Origin: Microvirga aerophila
GTDB taxonomy: Bacteria > Pseudomonadota > Alphaproteobacteria > Rhizobiales > Beijerinckiaceae
DNA: 64,000 nucleotides
Direction: 5' to 3'
NCBI RefSeq assembly: GCF_003332305.1
Contig: NZ_QOIO01000018.1
Span: 1 to 64,000 of the forward strand
The notes under the pieces were generated by a model that was given only the letters and a program-made list of their open reading frames with translations, was not told the DNA's origin and did no database searches. The position numbers and the translations under genes are program-made. Position 1 is the first letter of the stretch; each line of letters starts with the position of its first letter. Shown here piece by piece: positions 53,910-62,722 of the stretch.

Positions 53910-55031
53910 CTAGGCATCCGCGGCGGCGAAAACAAGAACATCCTTTGGATCGATCTCGATCCCGATGTCCTGCCCCTCCTTCACCCGCACCGGATCGTGA
54001 ACACGCGCTTGGAGCGGCCGGTCCACGCCCTCGACATCGATGTAGACAAGGTCCACCTCTCCGAGGAAACGTCGTGATACCACGCGGCCGGGCAGACAGA
54101 ACCCCGCCGGCTTGAGTCGGAGCCCCTGCGGTCGCACGCAGATGACCGCCGGACCATCGGCCACATTCGGTGCAGGGAAGATCCCCACCGGGCAGGAGGC
54201 CTGGCCATTGCGGACCTCGCCCCTGATCTCGTTGAAGTCGCAGAAGAACCGCGCGGCGAAGAGATTGGCCGGCTCGTGGTAGATCTCCTCCGACAGGCCC
54301 TGCTGGATGATCACGCCCGAACGCATGAGCACGATGCGATCGGCGATGCGCATGGCCTCCTCCGGGTCGTGCGTCACCACCACCGTAGTGGCTCCCGTCT
54401 CCCGCAGGATGGCGACAGTCTCGTCGCGGATCGCGTCCCGCATCCTCCGGTCGAGGTTGGAAAACGGCTCGTCCATGAGGAGGACGCCCGGACGGGGAGC
54501 GATCGAGCGCGCCAGCGCGACCCGCTGCTGCTCGCCTCCCGAAAGCGTGTGAGGAAATTCATCCGCGTAGTGCTCCAGCCCCACGCGGGACAGGGCGCGA
54601 CGGGCTGCGATGTCGGCCTCCTTCGCGGAGAGGTCCCTTAGGCCGAACATGACGTTCTGGAGGATCGTCATGTGGGGAAAGAGCGCGTAATCCTGGAACA
54701 TCAGCCCGATGCCCCGCCGCTCCGGCTCGATGAAGGCGCGCGGTCCGCTGACTTCTAGGCCGTCCATCAGCACCCGGCCCGAGGTCGGCGCTTCGACCCC
54801 GGCCGCGATGCGAAGCAAGGTGGTCTTGCCGCACCCCGAATGGCCGAGAAGGCACACGAGTTCCCCCGGCTCGACCGTGAGGGATACGCCGTCGAGCACG
54901 GTCGTCCCGCCGTAGGTCTGGACGATGTTCTCGAACGACAGCTGGGCGGGAATCGAAGCCCCGGCCGTTCCACGCTGCCCCCACCGGGGAAGACGGAAGC
55001 GGTCACGCGCCTGCGCGGGTTTTGCGGTCAT
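53910..55031 (-). CDS. ABC transporter ATPase subunit (iron/polyamine type), orphan
   Basis: The 373-residue ATPase resembles FbpC/PotA. It has Walker A GHSGCGKTTLL (63-73), Q-loop MFQDYALFPHM, signature LSGGEQQRVALARS and Walker B LLMDEPFSNLD. A C-terminal TOBE-like domain has FLGEVDLVYIDVEGVDRPLQARV. A roughly 30-residue basic N-terminal extension is unusual. No permease or binding-protein gene is nearby. Its ATG overlaps the scpB stop by four bases and it lies directly before tatA, where relatives usually have no gene. The substrate (iron, spermidine or other) cannot be told from sequence alone. Confidence 0.88.
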   Translation of the reverse strand: MTAKPAQARDRFRLPRWGQRGTAGASIPAQLSFENIVQTYGGTTVLDGVSLTVEPGELVCLLGHSGCGKTTLLRIAAGVEAPTSGRVLMDGLEVSGPRAFIEPERRGIGLMFQDYALFPHMTILQNVMFGLRDLSAKEADIAARRALSRVGLEHYADEFPHTLSGGEQQRVALARSIAPRPGVLLMDEPFSNLDRRMRDAIRDETVAILRETGATTVVVTHDPEEAMRIADRIVLMRSGVIIQQGLSEEIYHEPANLFAARFFCDFNEIRGEVRNGQASCPVGIFPAPNVADGPAVICVRPQGLRLKPAGFCLPGRVVSRRFLGEVDLVYIDVEGVDRPLQARVHDPVRVKEGQDIGIEIDPKDVLVFAAADA

Positions 55032-55732
55032 TCCTCGCCTGTCTCGGTCTGGTCCATGTCCAGAGGCTGGAAGAGATCATCGTCGAGGGGGTCTTCATCC
55101 TCGCGCAGGGTGTTGTCGTCGGACGGTACAGGAACCGAGAGGTCCGGCGGAACGCGTCCTTCCAGGAATCCGGCACCCTTCAGCTCCTCGAGCCCCGGCA
55201 GGTCGTCAATGGCGTCGAGGCCGAAATGATCGAGGAAGCCCGCCGTGGTGCCGTAGGTGACCGGCCGCCCCGGTGCCTTGCGGCGTCCCCTCAGGCGGAT
55301 CCAGCCCGTTTCGAGCAGGGTGTCGAGGGTGCCCTTCGACGTGGCGACGCCTCTGATTTCCTCGATTTCGGCCCGGGTCACCGGCTGGTGATAGGCCACG
55401 ATCGCCAAGGTTTCCATGGCGGCGCGCGAGAGCTTGCGCTGCTCGACCACATCCCGCGAGAGCACGAAGGACAGGTCGCTGGCGGTGCGGAAGGCCCATT
55501 TGCCCGCCACCCGGACGAGATTGACGCCCCTCGGCGCATAGTAGCCAGCCAGATCCTCCAGGATCCGCTCCACATCGGCCCCTTCCGGGAGACGGCCGGT
55601 CAGATCCTGCACGCTCAACGGCTCGGCGGAGGCGAAAAGCAGCGCCTCGGCGACGCGCGTCGCCTCGCCATGATCCGGCACGCGGCTCTCGTCGGGGATT
55701 CCGGCCTCGATGGTTTCGTCGGTGGTTTCCAT
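55028..55732 (-). CDS. scpB: Segregation and condensation protein B
   Basis: ScpB forms the SMC-ScpAB condensin complex needed for chromosome organisation. The 234-residue protein has the two winged-helix motifs: EALLFASAEPLSVQDLTGRLPEG and ETLAIVAYHQPVTRAEIEEIRG. The acidic C-terminus (REDEDPLDDDLFQPLDMDQTETGEE) is normal for the order. It starts one base after scpA and overlaps the ABC ATPase gene by four bases. Confidence 0.94.
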   Translation of the reverse strand: METTDETIEAGIPDESRVPDHGEATRVAEALLFASAEPLSVQDLTGRLPEGADVERILEDLAGYYAPRGVNLVRVAGKWAFRTASDLSFVLSRDVVEQRKLSRAAMETLAIVAYHQPVTRAEIEEIRGVATSKGTLDTLLETGWIRLRGRRKAPGRPVTYGTTAGFLDHFGLDAIDDLPGLEELKGAGFLEGRVPPDLSVPVPSDDNTLREDEDPLDDDLFQPLDMDQTETGEE

Positions 55733-55733
55733 T

Positions 55734-56534
55734 TCAGGCTCCTGCCTCGGCGGGCTCCGCGACGGGTCTGACCCAGACGGGTGCGAAAGCTTCGTCCTGG
55801 CGCACCGTGAGCTTTCCTTCCCGCACCATCTCGAGGGTGGCCGAGAGGGCGGAGGCGAGGACGGTGGGGCGCATGGCCGGCTCGACCATATACTCGACCA
55901 GGTAGCTGTCGAGGGTCACCCACTCCCTCAGGTGCCCGACGAGGCGCTCCAACGCCTCCCGGGCGTCCACCAGAGACCAGACGGTCCGCTTGTGAAGGGA
56001 AACCCGCGCATTGAGCTGGATCTGCCGCTGTTGGGCATAGGCCTTGAGAAGATCGTAGAGACTCGCCTCGTAGCGCGCATCGCGGCGGATCACGACAGGT
56101 TCGGGCTCGCCCCGGGCGAACACGTCACGGCCCAGCCAGTCGCGCTCGCCGAGCTTCTTGGCGGCGGCGCGGATCGCCTCCAGGCGGCGCAGGCGCAGGG
56201 CGAGAGCCGTGGCCAGCTCCTCGGCACTCGGCTCCTCGCCCTTGGGCGGCTCCGGCAGCAAGAGGCGGGATTTGAGGTAGGCGAGCCAAGCCGCCATCAC
56301 CAGGTAATCGGCCGCAAGTTCGAGCCGCATGCGGCGGGCCGCCTCGATGAAGACAAGGTACTGTTCGGCTAAAGCCAGGATGGAAATGCGGTGGAGATCC
56401 ACCTTCTGGCGGCGGGCGAGCTCGAGCAGCAGGTCGAGCGGGCCTTCGAAACCGTCTACATCCACCAGAAGCGCAGGTTCGCCCTCCGCCCGCTCTGTGG
56501 GCGCCACATCTTCGAAGGGGAGAGGCTGTGCCAT
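55734..56534 (-). CDS. scpA: Segregation and condensation protein A
   Basis: ScpA is the kleisin that closes the SMC ring. The 266-residue protein has the N-terminal kleisin block DVDGFEGPLDLLLELARRQKVDLHRISILALAEQYL and the C-terminal winged helix with TVLASALSATLEMVREGKLTVRQDEAFAPVWV. It starts after nagZ on the same strand. Confidence 0.94.
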   Translation of the reverse strand: MAQPLPFEDVAPTERAEGEPALLVDVDGFEGPLDLLLELARRQKVDLHRISILALAEQYLVFIEAARRMRLELAADYLVMAAWLAYLKSRLLLPEPPKGEEPSAEELATALALRLRRLEAIRAAAKKLGERDWLGRDVFARGEPEPVVIRRDARYEASLYDLLKAYAQQRQIQLNARVSLHKRTVWSLVDAREALERLVGHLREWVTLDSYLVEYMVEPAMRPTVLASALSATLEMVREGKLTVRQDEAFAPVWVRPVAEPAEAGA

Positions 56535-56573
56535 GGGATGTACTCAACGCGACGGGTTCGGAGCTTCGGCTGT

Positions 56574-57593
56574 CTAGGCGACCATCGCAAGGGCCGCATC
56601 GAGCCTGGCGCGGGCATCCACAGGATCCAGCGGCTCAGGGTCATGGGTGATGCGCTGGAGCGCCGCCGCGGCCCGGCGAAGCGCCTCGCCCTCCAGGGCT
56701 GGCGCTGCTTCGGCCACGGCGGACATCTCCTCCATCTTGCCGTTGCAGTGGAGCCCCACGTCGCAACCGGCCGCGAAAGCAGCTTCCGCCCTTTCCCTTA
56801 AGGAACCGGAAAGAGCCTCCATGGACAGGTCGTCGGACATGACGAGGCCCTGATAGCCGATATGGCCACGGATGATGTCGTGGATGACCGTCGGCGACGT
56901 GGTGGCGGGACGCTCGGGATCGATCGCCGTGTAGACCACGTGGGCCGTCATGGCGAGCGGCATGTCCGTGAGCATCCGGAATGGCTTGAAATCGTGCGTT
57001 TCCAACGCCTCGCGCGAGGCGTCGACCACCGGCAGCGAGAGGTGGCTGTCCGCGCCGGCGCGGCCGTGGCCCGGCATGTGCTTGATCACCGGCAGCACGC
57101 CGCCGGCCAGAAGCCCCTCGGCCGCTGCGCGTCCGAGGACGGCAACCTGCTCGGCCGTCTTGCCATAGGCCCTGTCGCCGATGATGTCGTGAGAACCGGA
57201 CGACGGCACATCGAGAACCGGGAGGCAGTCCACCGTGATGCCGACGGAGCGCAGGTCATGGGCGATGAGCCGGGCTCCCAGGCGGGCGATTTCCCGCTGG
57301 ACCAGCGGATCATTGGAATGGACTTGGCCGTAGGAGCGTCCCGGGGGGTATTTGGGCCAGTGCGGCGGTCCCATGCGCTGGACCCGCCCACCCTCCTGGT
57401 CGATCAGGATCGGCGCGTCGGCACGCCCTACCGTATCCCGCAAGGCGTCGCAGAGCGCCTTCACCTGGGCCGGATTGTCGATGTTCCGCCGAAAAAGAAT
57501 GAACCCCCAGGGATTTGCCTCTCGAAAGAAGGCAATCTCGTCCGGGGTCAGCTCCTGGCTTGAGCAGCCAGCAATGAAGGCGCGGGTGATCAT
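56574..57593 (-). CDS. nagZ: Beta-N-acetylhexosaminidase
   Basis: NagZ removes N-acetylglucosamine from muropeptides in peptidoglycan recycling. The 339-residue enzyme has the GH3 pattern: ILIDQEGGRVQRM, KHMPGHGRAGADSHLSLP (containing the flexible catalytic His loop) and VMSDDLSMEALSG with the nucleophile Asp. It is cytoplasmic. It lies between the SPOR protein gene and scpA, as in most rhizobia. Confidence 0.95.
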   Translation of the reverse strand: MITRAFIAGCSSQELTPDEIAFFREANPWGFILFRRNIDNPAQVKALCDALRDTVGRADAPILIDQEGGRVQRMGPPHWPKYPPGRSYGQVHSNDPLVQREIARLGARLIAHDLRSVGITVDCLPVLDVPSSGSHDIIGDRAYGKTAEQVAVLGRAAAEGLLAGGVLPVIKHMPGHGRAGADSHLSLPVVDASREALETHDFKPFRMLTDMPLAMTAHVVYTAIDPERPATTSPTVIHDIIRGHIGYQGLVMSDDLSMEALSGSLRERAEAAFAAGCDVGLHCNGKMEEMSAVAEAAPALEGEALRRAAAALQRITHDPEPLDPVDARARLDAALAMVA

Positions 57594-57670
57594 GCCCGCG
57601 CCTTACGTCTCCTGCCAGGCAGGGTCAAGAAGCCTCGGCGCATTCCGCCCAGGCTATCGTTTGAGTCGGC

Positions 57671-59101
57671 CTAGTTCTTGGCCACGAAGCACTGACCGCC
57701 CTGCCCCTGGAGCTTGGAGCAGAGAGACGAGGCCTCGTCCCGCGACATGGGCCCGACCCGGACGCGGTAGACGGTGTTGCCGTTCACCTCGGCCTTGCGG
57801 ATCAGCGGCGGCAATCCTTCCAGGTCCGAATACTTCCGCTGATACTGCTCCAGGGCGGACTGCGCCTGGCTTTCCGAGCCGCTGACGCCGAGTTGGACAG
57901 CGAAGCCGCCTGTGGCCGTCGCCTCCGCCGCCGCCGCCGCCGCCGCAGGAGCGACGGGCTGGACCGAGGCTACGCGCTGCGGCGAAGCGTCGCTGGCCGG
58001 GGTTGCGGCCGCTGCAACCGGCTTCGGCGCTGGCGTGGCCGCCGGAGTGGTCGCGGCTGGGCGGGGTTGGGCTGGAGGGGCTTGGGCCACATTCGCGGCT
58101 GGGGTCGCCTGAGCGGCTGCCGGCAGAGCCATCGTCGGAACGGGCGACGGACGAGGCGGCTGCTGACCTTCTGGGCGAGCCGTGGTGCCATCGGGCCGAA
58201 TCGCAACTGTGCGCACCTTGCGTGGCTCACCGAGGTTCAGACCACCGGCCTGTTGCTGAGCATGCGGCGCGGCATGAGGCGCGGTTGCCCCCGTGGACTC
58301 GGCCGAGTTGCCGCCATTGATGCGAACCGCCTGCTTCACGTCGACCGGCTGCTCTTCGCGATTGACGACCTTGGTGTCACCGGACTGATCGGCGCGCTCA
58401 TAGATCTGCTTGTTCTGGTTCGGGATTTCGACCCCGCCTGGATTTTGCGGCTGCACCTTGACCGGATCCGCGCTCGCCTTGATCAGCGGAGGCTCGCCCC
58501 CGGTCAACGCGGTGGTGTTGCCGCCGAGAAGGAATGCGCCGCCTGCGCCAAGCACGATCGCTCCGGCAACGGCGCCGATGGCCAGGATGCCCTTGCGGGA
58601 GCGAGGCTTGCGCGGCGCATCGTAATGCATGTCGTCCGACTGCTCGTACTGGCCTGCATGCTGCCCGGCATGATCGTCATAATACTCGTCGGCATAGTCG
58701 CCCTGATCGTAGCCCTGTCCTTGGGACGGAGCAGCCTGGTAGCCGTACCCCTGGTGTCCGGCATGGCTTTGCGGCTGCTGAGCGTATGGATCGTAGGCGG
58801 GCATTTCGACCCCGCCCCTGCCGCCCTGCGGCTGAGCCGCGCGCGCAGCCGGGGCAACCGGTTCGCGGGTAGCGAAGATATCGTCGAGGCTAGCCGACGC
58901 CTGGTTCCGGGGGCGTGCCGGAGCGTCGTTGGCCAGCATGGACTGGAAAGGATCGTCCTGGCCAACGATGCGGGCCAGTTCGGCCAGCGGATCGTTCCGC
59001 CCGGCAGGGGTCGATTGCGCCGAGGCGTTGTGCGCCTGGGTGATTTGCCGCTCGAACTCGCCGAGATCGACTGCAAAACGGGACTTCGCTGATTCGCTCA
59101 T
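57671..59101 (-). CDS. SPOR domain membrane protein
   Basis: The 476-residue protein has an N-terminal cytoplasmic part (1-165) rich in Gln/Tyr/Asp and one membrane helix at 171-193. A long periplasmic Pro/Ala linker follows, and a C-terminal SPOR domain (about 400-474, GGFAVQLGVSGSESQAQSALEQYQRKYSDL...VYRVRVGPMSRDEASSLCSKLQGQGGQC) binds denuded glycan strands at the septum. It is probably a cell-division or wall-remodelling factor. The start at 59101 gives MSESAKSRFAVDLGEFERQI; the upstream extension is unlikely. Confidence 0.9.
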   Translation of the reverse strand: MSESAKSRFAVDLGEFERQITQAHNASAQSTPAGRNDPLAELARIVGQDDPFQSMLANDAPARPRNQASASLDDIFATREPVAPAARAAQPQGGRGGVEMPAYDPYAQQPQSHAGHQGYGYQAAPSQGQGYDQGDYADEYYDDHAGQHAGQYEQSDDMHYDAPRKPRSRKGILAIGAVAGAIVLGAGGAFLLGGNTTALTGGEPPLIKASADPVKVQPQNPGGVEIPNQNKQIYERADQSGDTKVVNREEQPVDVKQAVRINGGNSAESTGATAPHAAPHAQQQAGGLNLGEPRKVRTVAIRPDGTTARPEGQQPPRPSPVPTMALPAAAQATPAANVAQAPPAQPRPAATTPAATPAPKPVAAAATPASDASPQRVASVQPVAPAAAAAAAEATATGGFAVQLGVSGSESQAQSALEQYQRKYSDLEGLPPLIRKAEVNGNTVYRVRVGPMSRDEASSLCSKLQGQGGQCFVAKN

Positions 59102-59208
59102 TGCGCCGGACCTCCGGTTACGCCACAGGAGCGACCATCGCTCCACCGGCACGACGTGACGGAGCCCGGCGCATGCAGCTCGAAACGGTTGAACCGCCTC
59201 AAAAACCG

Positions 59209-60969
59209 CTAGCGCATCTCATCGGGAGCCATGACGCCCAGGATTGCTAGACCCGATGCGAGCACGCCCTTGAGAGCATGCACCAGAGCGAGCCTCGCCT
59301 CGGTTGAATCTTTATCAGTTTGATTAACAAAGCGTAATTGCGGCAAGTCTTTGCCCTTATTCCACAAACTATGGAAGGCGCTCGCCAGGTCGTAAAGGTA
59401 GAACGCGACCCGATGCGGCTCATGGGCTTCGGCCGCCGCTTCAATCATGCGAGGGTACTGGGCGATCCGGTGGATCAGGTCCATTTCGGCCTCATCCTTC
59501 AAGACCGAAAGGTCAGCTTTTCCAAGAGCTTCTGCGGCGAAGCTCACACCCGGGAAAGCCTCCGCGGCCTGCCGGAAAATGGACGCCGAACGGGCATGGG
59601 CGTACTGAACATAGAAGACTGGATTGTCCTTGGATTGCTCCACGACCTTCGCCAAATCGAAGTCCAGGGTGGCGTCGTTTTTCCTGAAAATCATCATGAA
59701 GCGCACCGCGTCGCGACCCACCTCATTGACAACATCACGCAGCGTCACAAAGTCGCCGGCGCGCTTCGACATCTTCACCGGCTCGCCGCCCCGCAGAAGC
59801 TTGACCAGCTGGCAGAGCTTCACGTCGAGCTCGCCCTTGCCGCTCGTTACCGCCTTCACGGCCGCCTGCATGCGCTTGACGTAACCGCCATGATCGGCCC
59901 CCCACACGTCGATCATGGCCGGATAGCCACGCTCGAACTTGGAGCGGTGATACGCGATGTCCGAGGCGAAATACGTGAAGGAGCCGTCCGACTTGAGGAG
60001 CGGCCGGTCGACCTCGTCGCCGAACGCCGTGGCCCGGAAGAGAAGCTGCTCCCGGTCCTCCCAATCCTCGTCCTTCTGGCCCTTGGGCGGCGGAAGGCGG
60101 CCCATATAGACAAGGTCACGGCTCTGGAGATCGGCGATGGTCTTGGCGACTTCGCCGCCGCCATTCTCCTGCAGGGAGCGCTCCGAGAAGAAAATGTCGT
60201 GATGGATGTTGAGCACCGCGAGATCGTCGCGGATCAAATCCATCATGGCGTTGATCGAAATCTCGCGGACAAGGGGCAGCCATTCGGCTTCCGGCTTGTC
60301 GAGCAGGCTCTCGCCATGCTCGCGGGCAAGCTTCTCGCCCACGGGCTTGAGATAATCGCCCGGATAGAGCCCGTCCGGGATTGCGCCGATCTCCTGGCCC
60401 AGGGCCTCCCTGTACCGGACGTAAGCCGAGCGGGCCAGCACATCGACCTGGGCTCCGGCGTCGTTGGTGTAGTACTCACGGGCGACGTCGTAGCCCGCAA
60501 ACGCCAGCAGAGCCGCCAGGGCGTCGCCGAAGACCGCGCCGCGCCCGTGACCGACGTGCAGAGGACCGGTCGGGTTTGCGGACACATACTCGACGTTGAC
60601 CGAGGTCCCCGCCCCCTGCCCGCTTCGGCCAAAGCCTTCGCTGTCGATGACGGCGGCGCGCAGGACCTCATGGAGAACCTGCGGCGCGAGCCTGATGTTG
60701 ATGAAGCCGGGGCCGGCTACGTCGACCCTGATGACGCGCGGATCGTCCTGGAGATCAGTCACGAGAAGGTCCGCCAGGGCGCGCGGGTTCATGCGCGCTT
60801 CCTTGGCCAGCACCATGGCGGCGTTGGTGGCGAGGTCCCCATGCGACGGATCGCGCGGTGGCTCGACCACGACGCGGCTCGCATCGAGCCCCACAGGAAT
60901 TTTCCCTGCCTCGGCCAGACGGCCAAGCGCATCCGCCACTCGCTTCTCAAACAGACCGAAAATGTTCAT
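59209..60969 (-). CDS. argS: Arginyl-tRNA synthetase
   Basis: The 586-residue class I synthetase has an N-terminal tRNA-binding domain, the HIGH-type motif [14 protein letters not shown] (preceded by SANPTGPL) and the KMSKS-like [11 protein letters not shown]. The C-terminal anticodon-binding domain has [21 protein letters not shown]. The length and motifs are standard for arginyl-tRNA synthetase. It lies between dgt and the SPOR protein gene. Confidence 0.97.
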   Translation of the reverse strand: MNIFGLFEKRVADALGRLAEAGKIPVGLDASRVVVEPPRDPSHGDLATNAAMVLAKEARMNPRALADLLVTDLQDDPRVIRVDVAGPGFINIRLAPQVLHEVLRAAVIDSEGFGRSGQGAGTSVNVEYVSANPTGPLHVGHGRGAVFGDALAALLAFAGYDVAREYYTNDAGAQVDVLARSAYVRYREALGQEIGAIPDGLYPGDYLKPVGEKLAREHGESLLDKPEAEWLPLVREISINAMMDLIRDDLAVLNIHHDIFFSERSLQENGGGEVAKTIADLQSRDLVYMGRLPPPKGQKDEDWEDREQLLFRATAFGDEVDRPLLKSDGSFTYFASDIAYHRSKFERGYPAMIDVWGADHGGYVKRMQAAVKAVTSGKGELDVKLCQLVKLLRGGEPVKMSKRAGDFVTLRDVVNEVGRDAVRFMMIFRKNDATLDFDLAKVVEQSKDNPVFYVQYAHARSASIFRQAAEAFPGVSFAAEALGKADLSVLKDEAEMDLIHRIAQYPRMIEAAAEAHEPHRVAFYLYDLASAFHSLWNKGKDLPQLRFVNQTDKDSTEARLALVHALKGVLASGLAILGVMAPDEMR

Positions 60970-61017
60970 ATGTGTTGATCTCGACGGGGCCTTTGGCCCT
61001 CAAATGCTTTGGTGCGC

Positions 61018-62232
61018 CTAACGCAGGTCGGGGGTTACGTCAAACAGCCGGCGGTGTTCAAGGATCGCGTAACCGTCCGTCATGCCCGCAATATAGTCTG
61101 CGACCCGCCGCGCCAAGCGCGCCTCGTCATCCCGCGTCAGGTCGGCTCGCCACTCCTCGGGCATGGCTTCGGGCTCGTTCTTGAAGCGCTGGAACAGGTC
61201 GCGCAGGACATCGTCCGCCTCGGCCCGGACCTGCATCACCTTCGGGTGGCGGTACATGTGGGCGAAGAGGAAGCGCTTTATGGAGGCATCTGCCTCCCGC
61301 ATTTTATGCGAAAAGCACATCACCGTCTCGGCGCCATGGCGGATGTCGTCGGCCGTTGTCGGAGCAAGAGCGGCGATTCTCCGATCCCCCTCGGCCACCA
61401 CGTCCTCCACGAAGCGGGTGATGACCCGCCGGGTCAGCTCGTGGATTCGCCGGGACAATTCGAGCCCTGGATAGCGGGCATCGATTTCCGTCAGGATCTC
61501 GTCGAGAAACGGCACCTCCCGTAACTCCTCGATATCGAAGAGCGCGGCCCTCAGGCCATCGTCGATATCGTGCGAGTCGTAGGCGATGTCGTCCGCGATG
61601 GCCGCCGCTTGGGCCTCGCCGCTCGCATAGGTGGCGAGCTCCAGGTCATGCTGGGCGTTGTATTCGAGGATCGCGAGGGGAACGCCCCGTTCGGCATAGC
61701 GAAGGGTTGGTTGCCCCTCAGGGTCGAGCAGTGGGCCGTTGTGCTTGACCAGCCCCTCCAGGGTCTCCCAGGCCAGGTTGAGGCCGTCGTACTCTGCGTA
61801 GCGCCGCTCCAGCCGGGTCACCACCCGCAGGGCCTGAGCGTTGTGGTCGAACCCGCCGAACTCCTTCATGCACTCGTCGAGGGTGTCCTCGCCCGTATGG
61901 CCGAAGGGCGTATGGCCAAGGTCGTGGGACAGCGCGAGCGCCTCCGCCAGGTCCTCGTCGAGGCCAAGGGACCGGGCCAGAGCACGGGCAATCTGGCTGA
62001 CCTCGATGGTGTGGGTCAGACGGGTGCGGTAATGGTCGCCCTCATGGTACACGAAGACCTGAGTTTTATGCTTGAGTCGCCGAAAGGCGGACGAATGGAT
62101 GATACGGTCCCGGTCGCGCTGGAACTCGCTCCGGGTGGGCGAGACCGCCTCGGGAAAAAGCCGCCCGCGACTGCCCCAGGGGTCGCAGGCGTAGGAAGCT
62201 CGCCATCGTTCGCCATAGGGCCGCACGGTCAT
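61018..62232 (-). CDS. dgt: Deoxyguanosinetriphosphate triphosphohydrolase-like protein
   Basis: The 404-residue HD-domain protein has the metal ligands in [15 protein letters not shown] (His) and [16 protein letters not shown] (His-Asp), preceded by [22 protein letters not shown]. It belongs to the type 2 dGTPase-like family, which hydrolyses dNTPs to nucleoside and triphosphate. The start at 62232 gives [14 protein letters not shown]; the frame continues 78 bases upstream into the erpA promoter region. Divergent from erpA, with 80 bases between. Confidence 0.9.
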   Translation of the reverse strand: MTVRPYGERWRASYACDPWGSRGRLFPEAVSPTRSEFQRDRDRIIHSSAFRRLKHKTQVFVYHEGDHYRTRLTHTIEVSQIARALARSLGLDEDLAEALALSHDLGHTPFGHTGEDTLDECMKEFGGFDHNAQALRVVTRLERRYAEYDGLNLAWETLEGLVKHNGPLLDPEGQPTLRYAERGVPLAILEYNAQHDLELATYASGEAQAAAIADDIAYDSHDIDDGLRAALFDIEELREVPFLDEILTEIDARYPGLELSRRIHELTRRVITRFVEDVVAEGDRRIAALAPTTADDIRHGAETVMCFSHKMREADASIKRFLFAHMYRHPKVMQVRAEADDVLRDLFQRFKNEPEAMPEEWRADLTRDDEARLARRVADYIAGMTDGYAILEHRRLFDVTPDLR

Positions 62233-62312
62233 CCTCGGGTTGAAGCCTTGTGTTCGGGCACTTACCTTGCTCTTGAGAGGTTGTCCAAGACTACCACCGA
62301 CTGGATACACGA

Positions 62313-62639
62313 ATGACCGGAATTACCCTGACCGAACGCGCGGCCCGCCGTATCAACGAGATCATGGCAACGGAGCCGGCCGGGTCGATGCTGAGAATCA
62401 GCGTCAACGGAGGCGGCTGCTCCGGGTTTCAGTACGCCTTCGACGTGGACCGGACCAAGCAGGACGATGACCTCGTGATCGAGCGGGACGGAGCCGCGGT
62501 GCTCGTGGACGAGGTCTCGATCCAGTACATGGACGGCTCTGTCATCGACTTCGTGGACGATCTGATCGGCCAGTCCTTCAAGATCGAAAACCCCCACGCG
62601 ACCGCCGCCTGCGGCTGCGGCACGTCGTTTTCGCTCTAG
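62313..62639 (+). CDS. erpA: Iron-sulfur cluster insertion protein ErpA (HesB/IscA family)
   Basis: The 108-residue A-type carrier has the three cysteine ligands Cys36 (GGGCSGFQ) and Cys100, Cys102 (ACGCGTSF). The spacing and the [11 protein letters not shown] start match ErpA/IscA. It transfers Fe-S clusters to target enzymes. It is divergent from dgt and stands alone. Confidence 0.95.
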   Translation: MTGITLTERAARRINEIMATEPAGSMLRISVNGGGCSGFQYAFDVDRTKQDDDLVIERDGAAVLVDEVSIQYMDGSVIDFVDDLIGQSFKIENPHATAACGCGTSFSL

Positions 62640-62722
62640 AGCGAAACATTGTATCAAAATCCTCCCTTTCTGGCAGGACGCGTTATGACGGCCTTGGCTT
62701 ATTGCCGAAATCGGGGGTTTTG

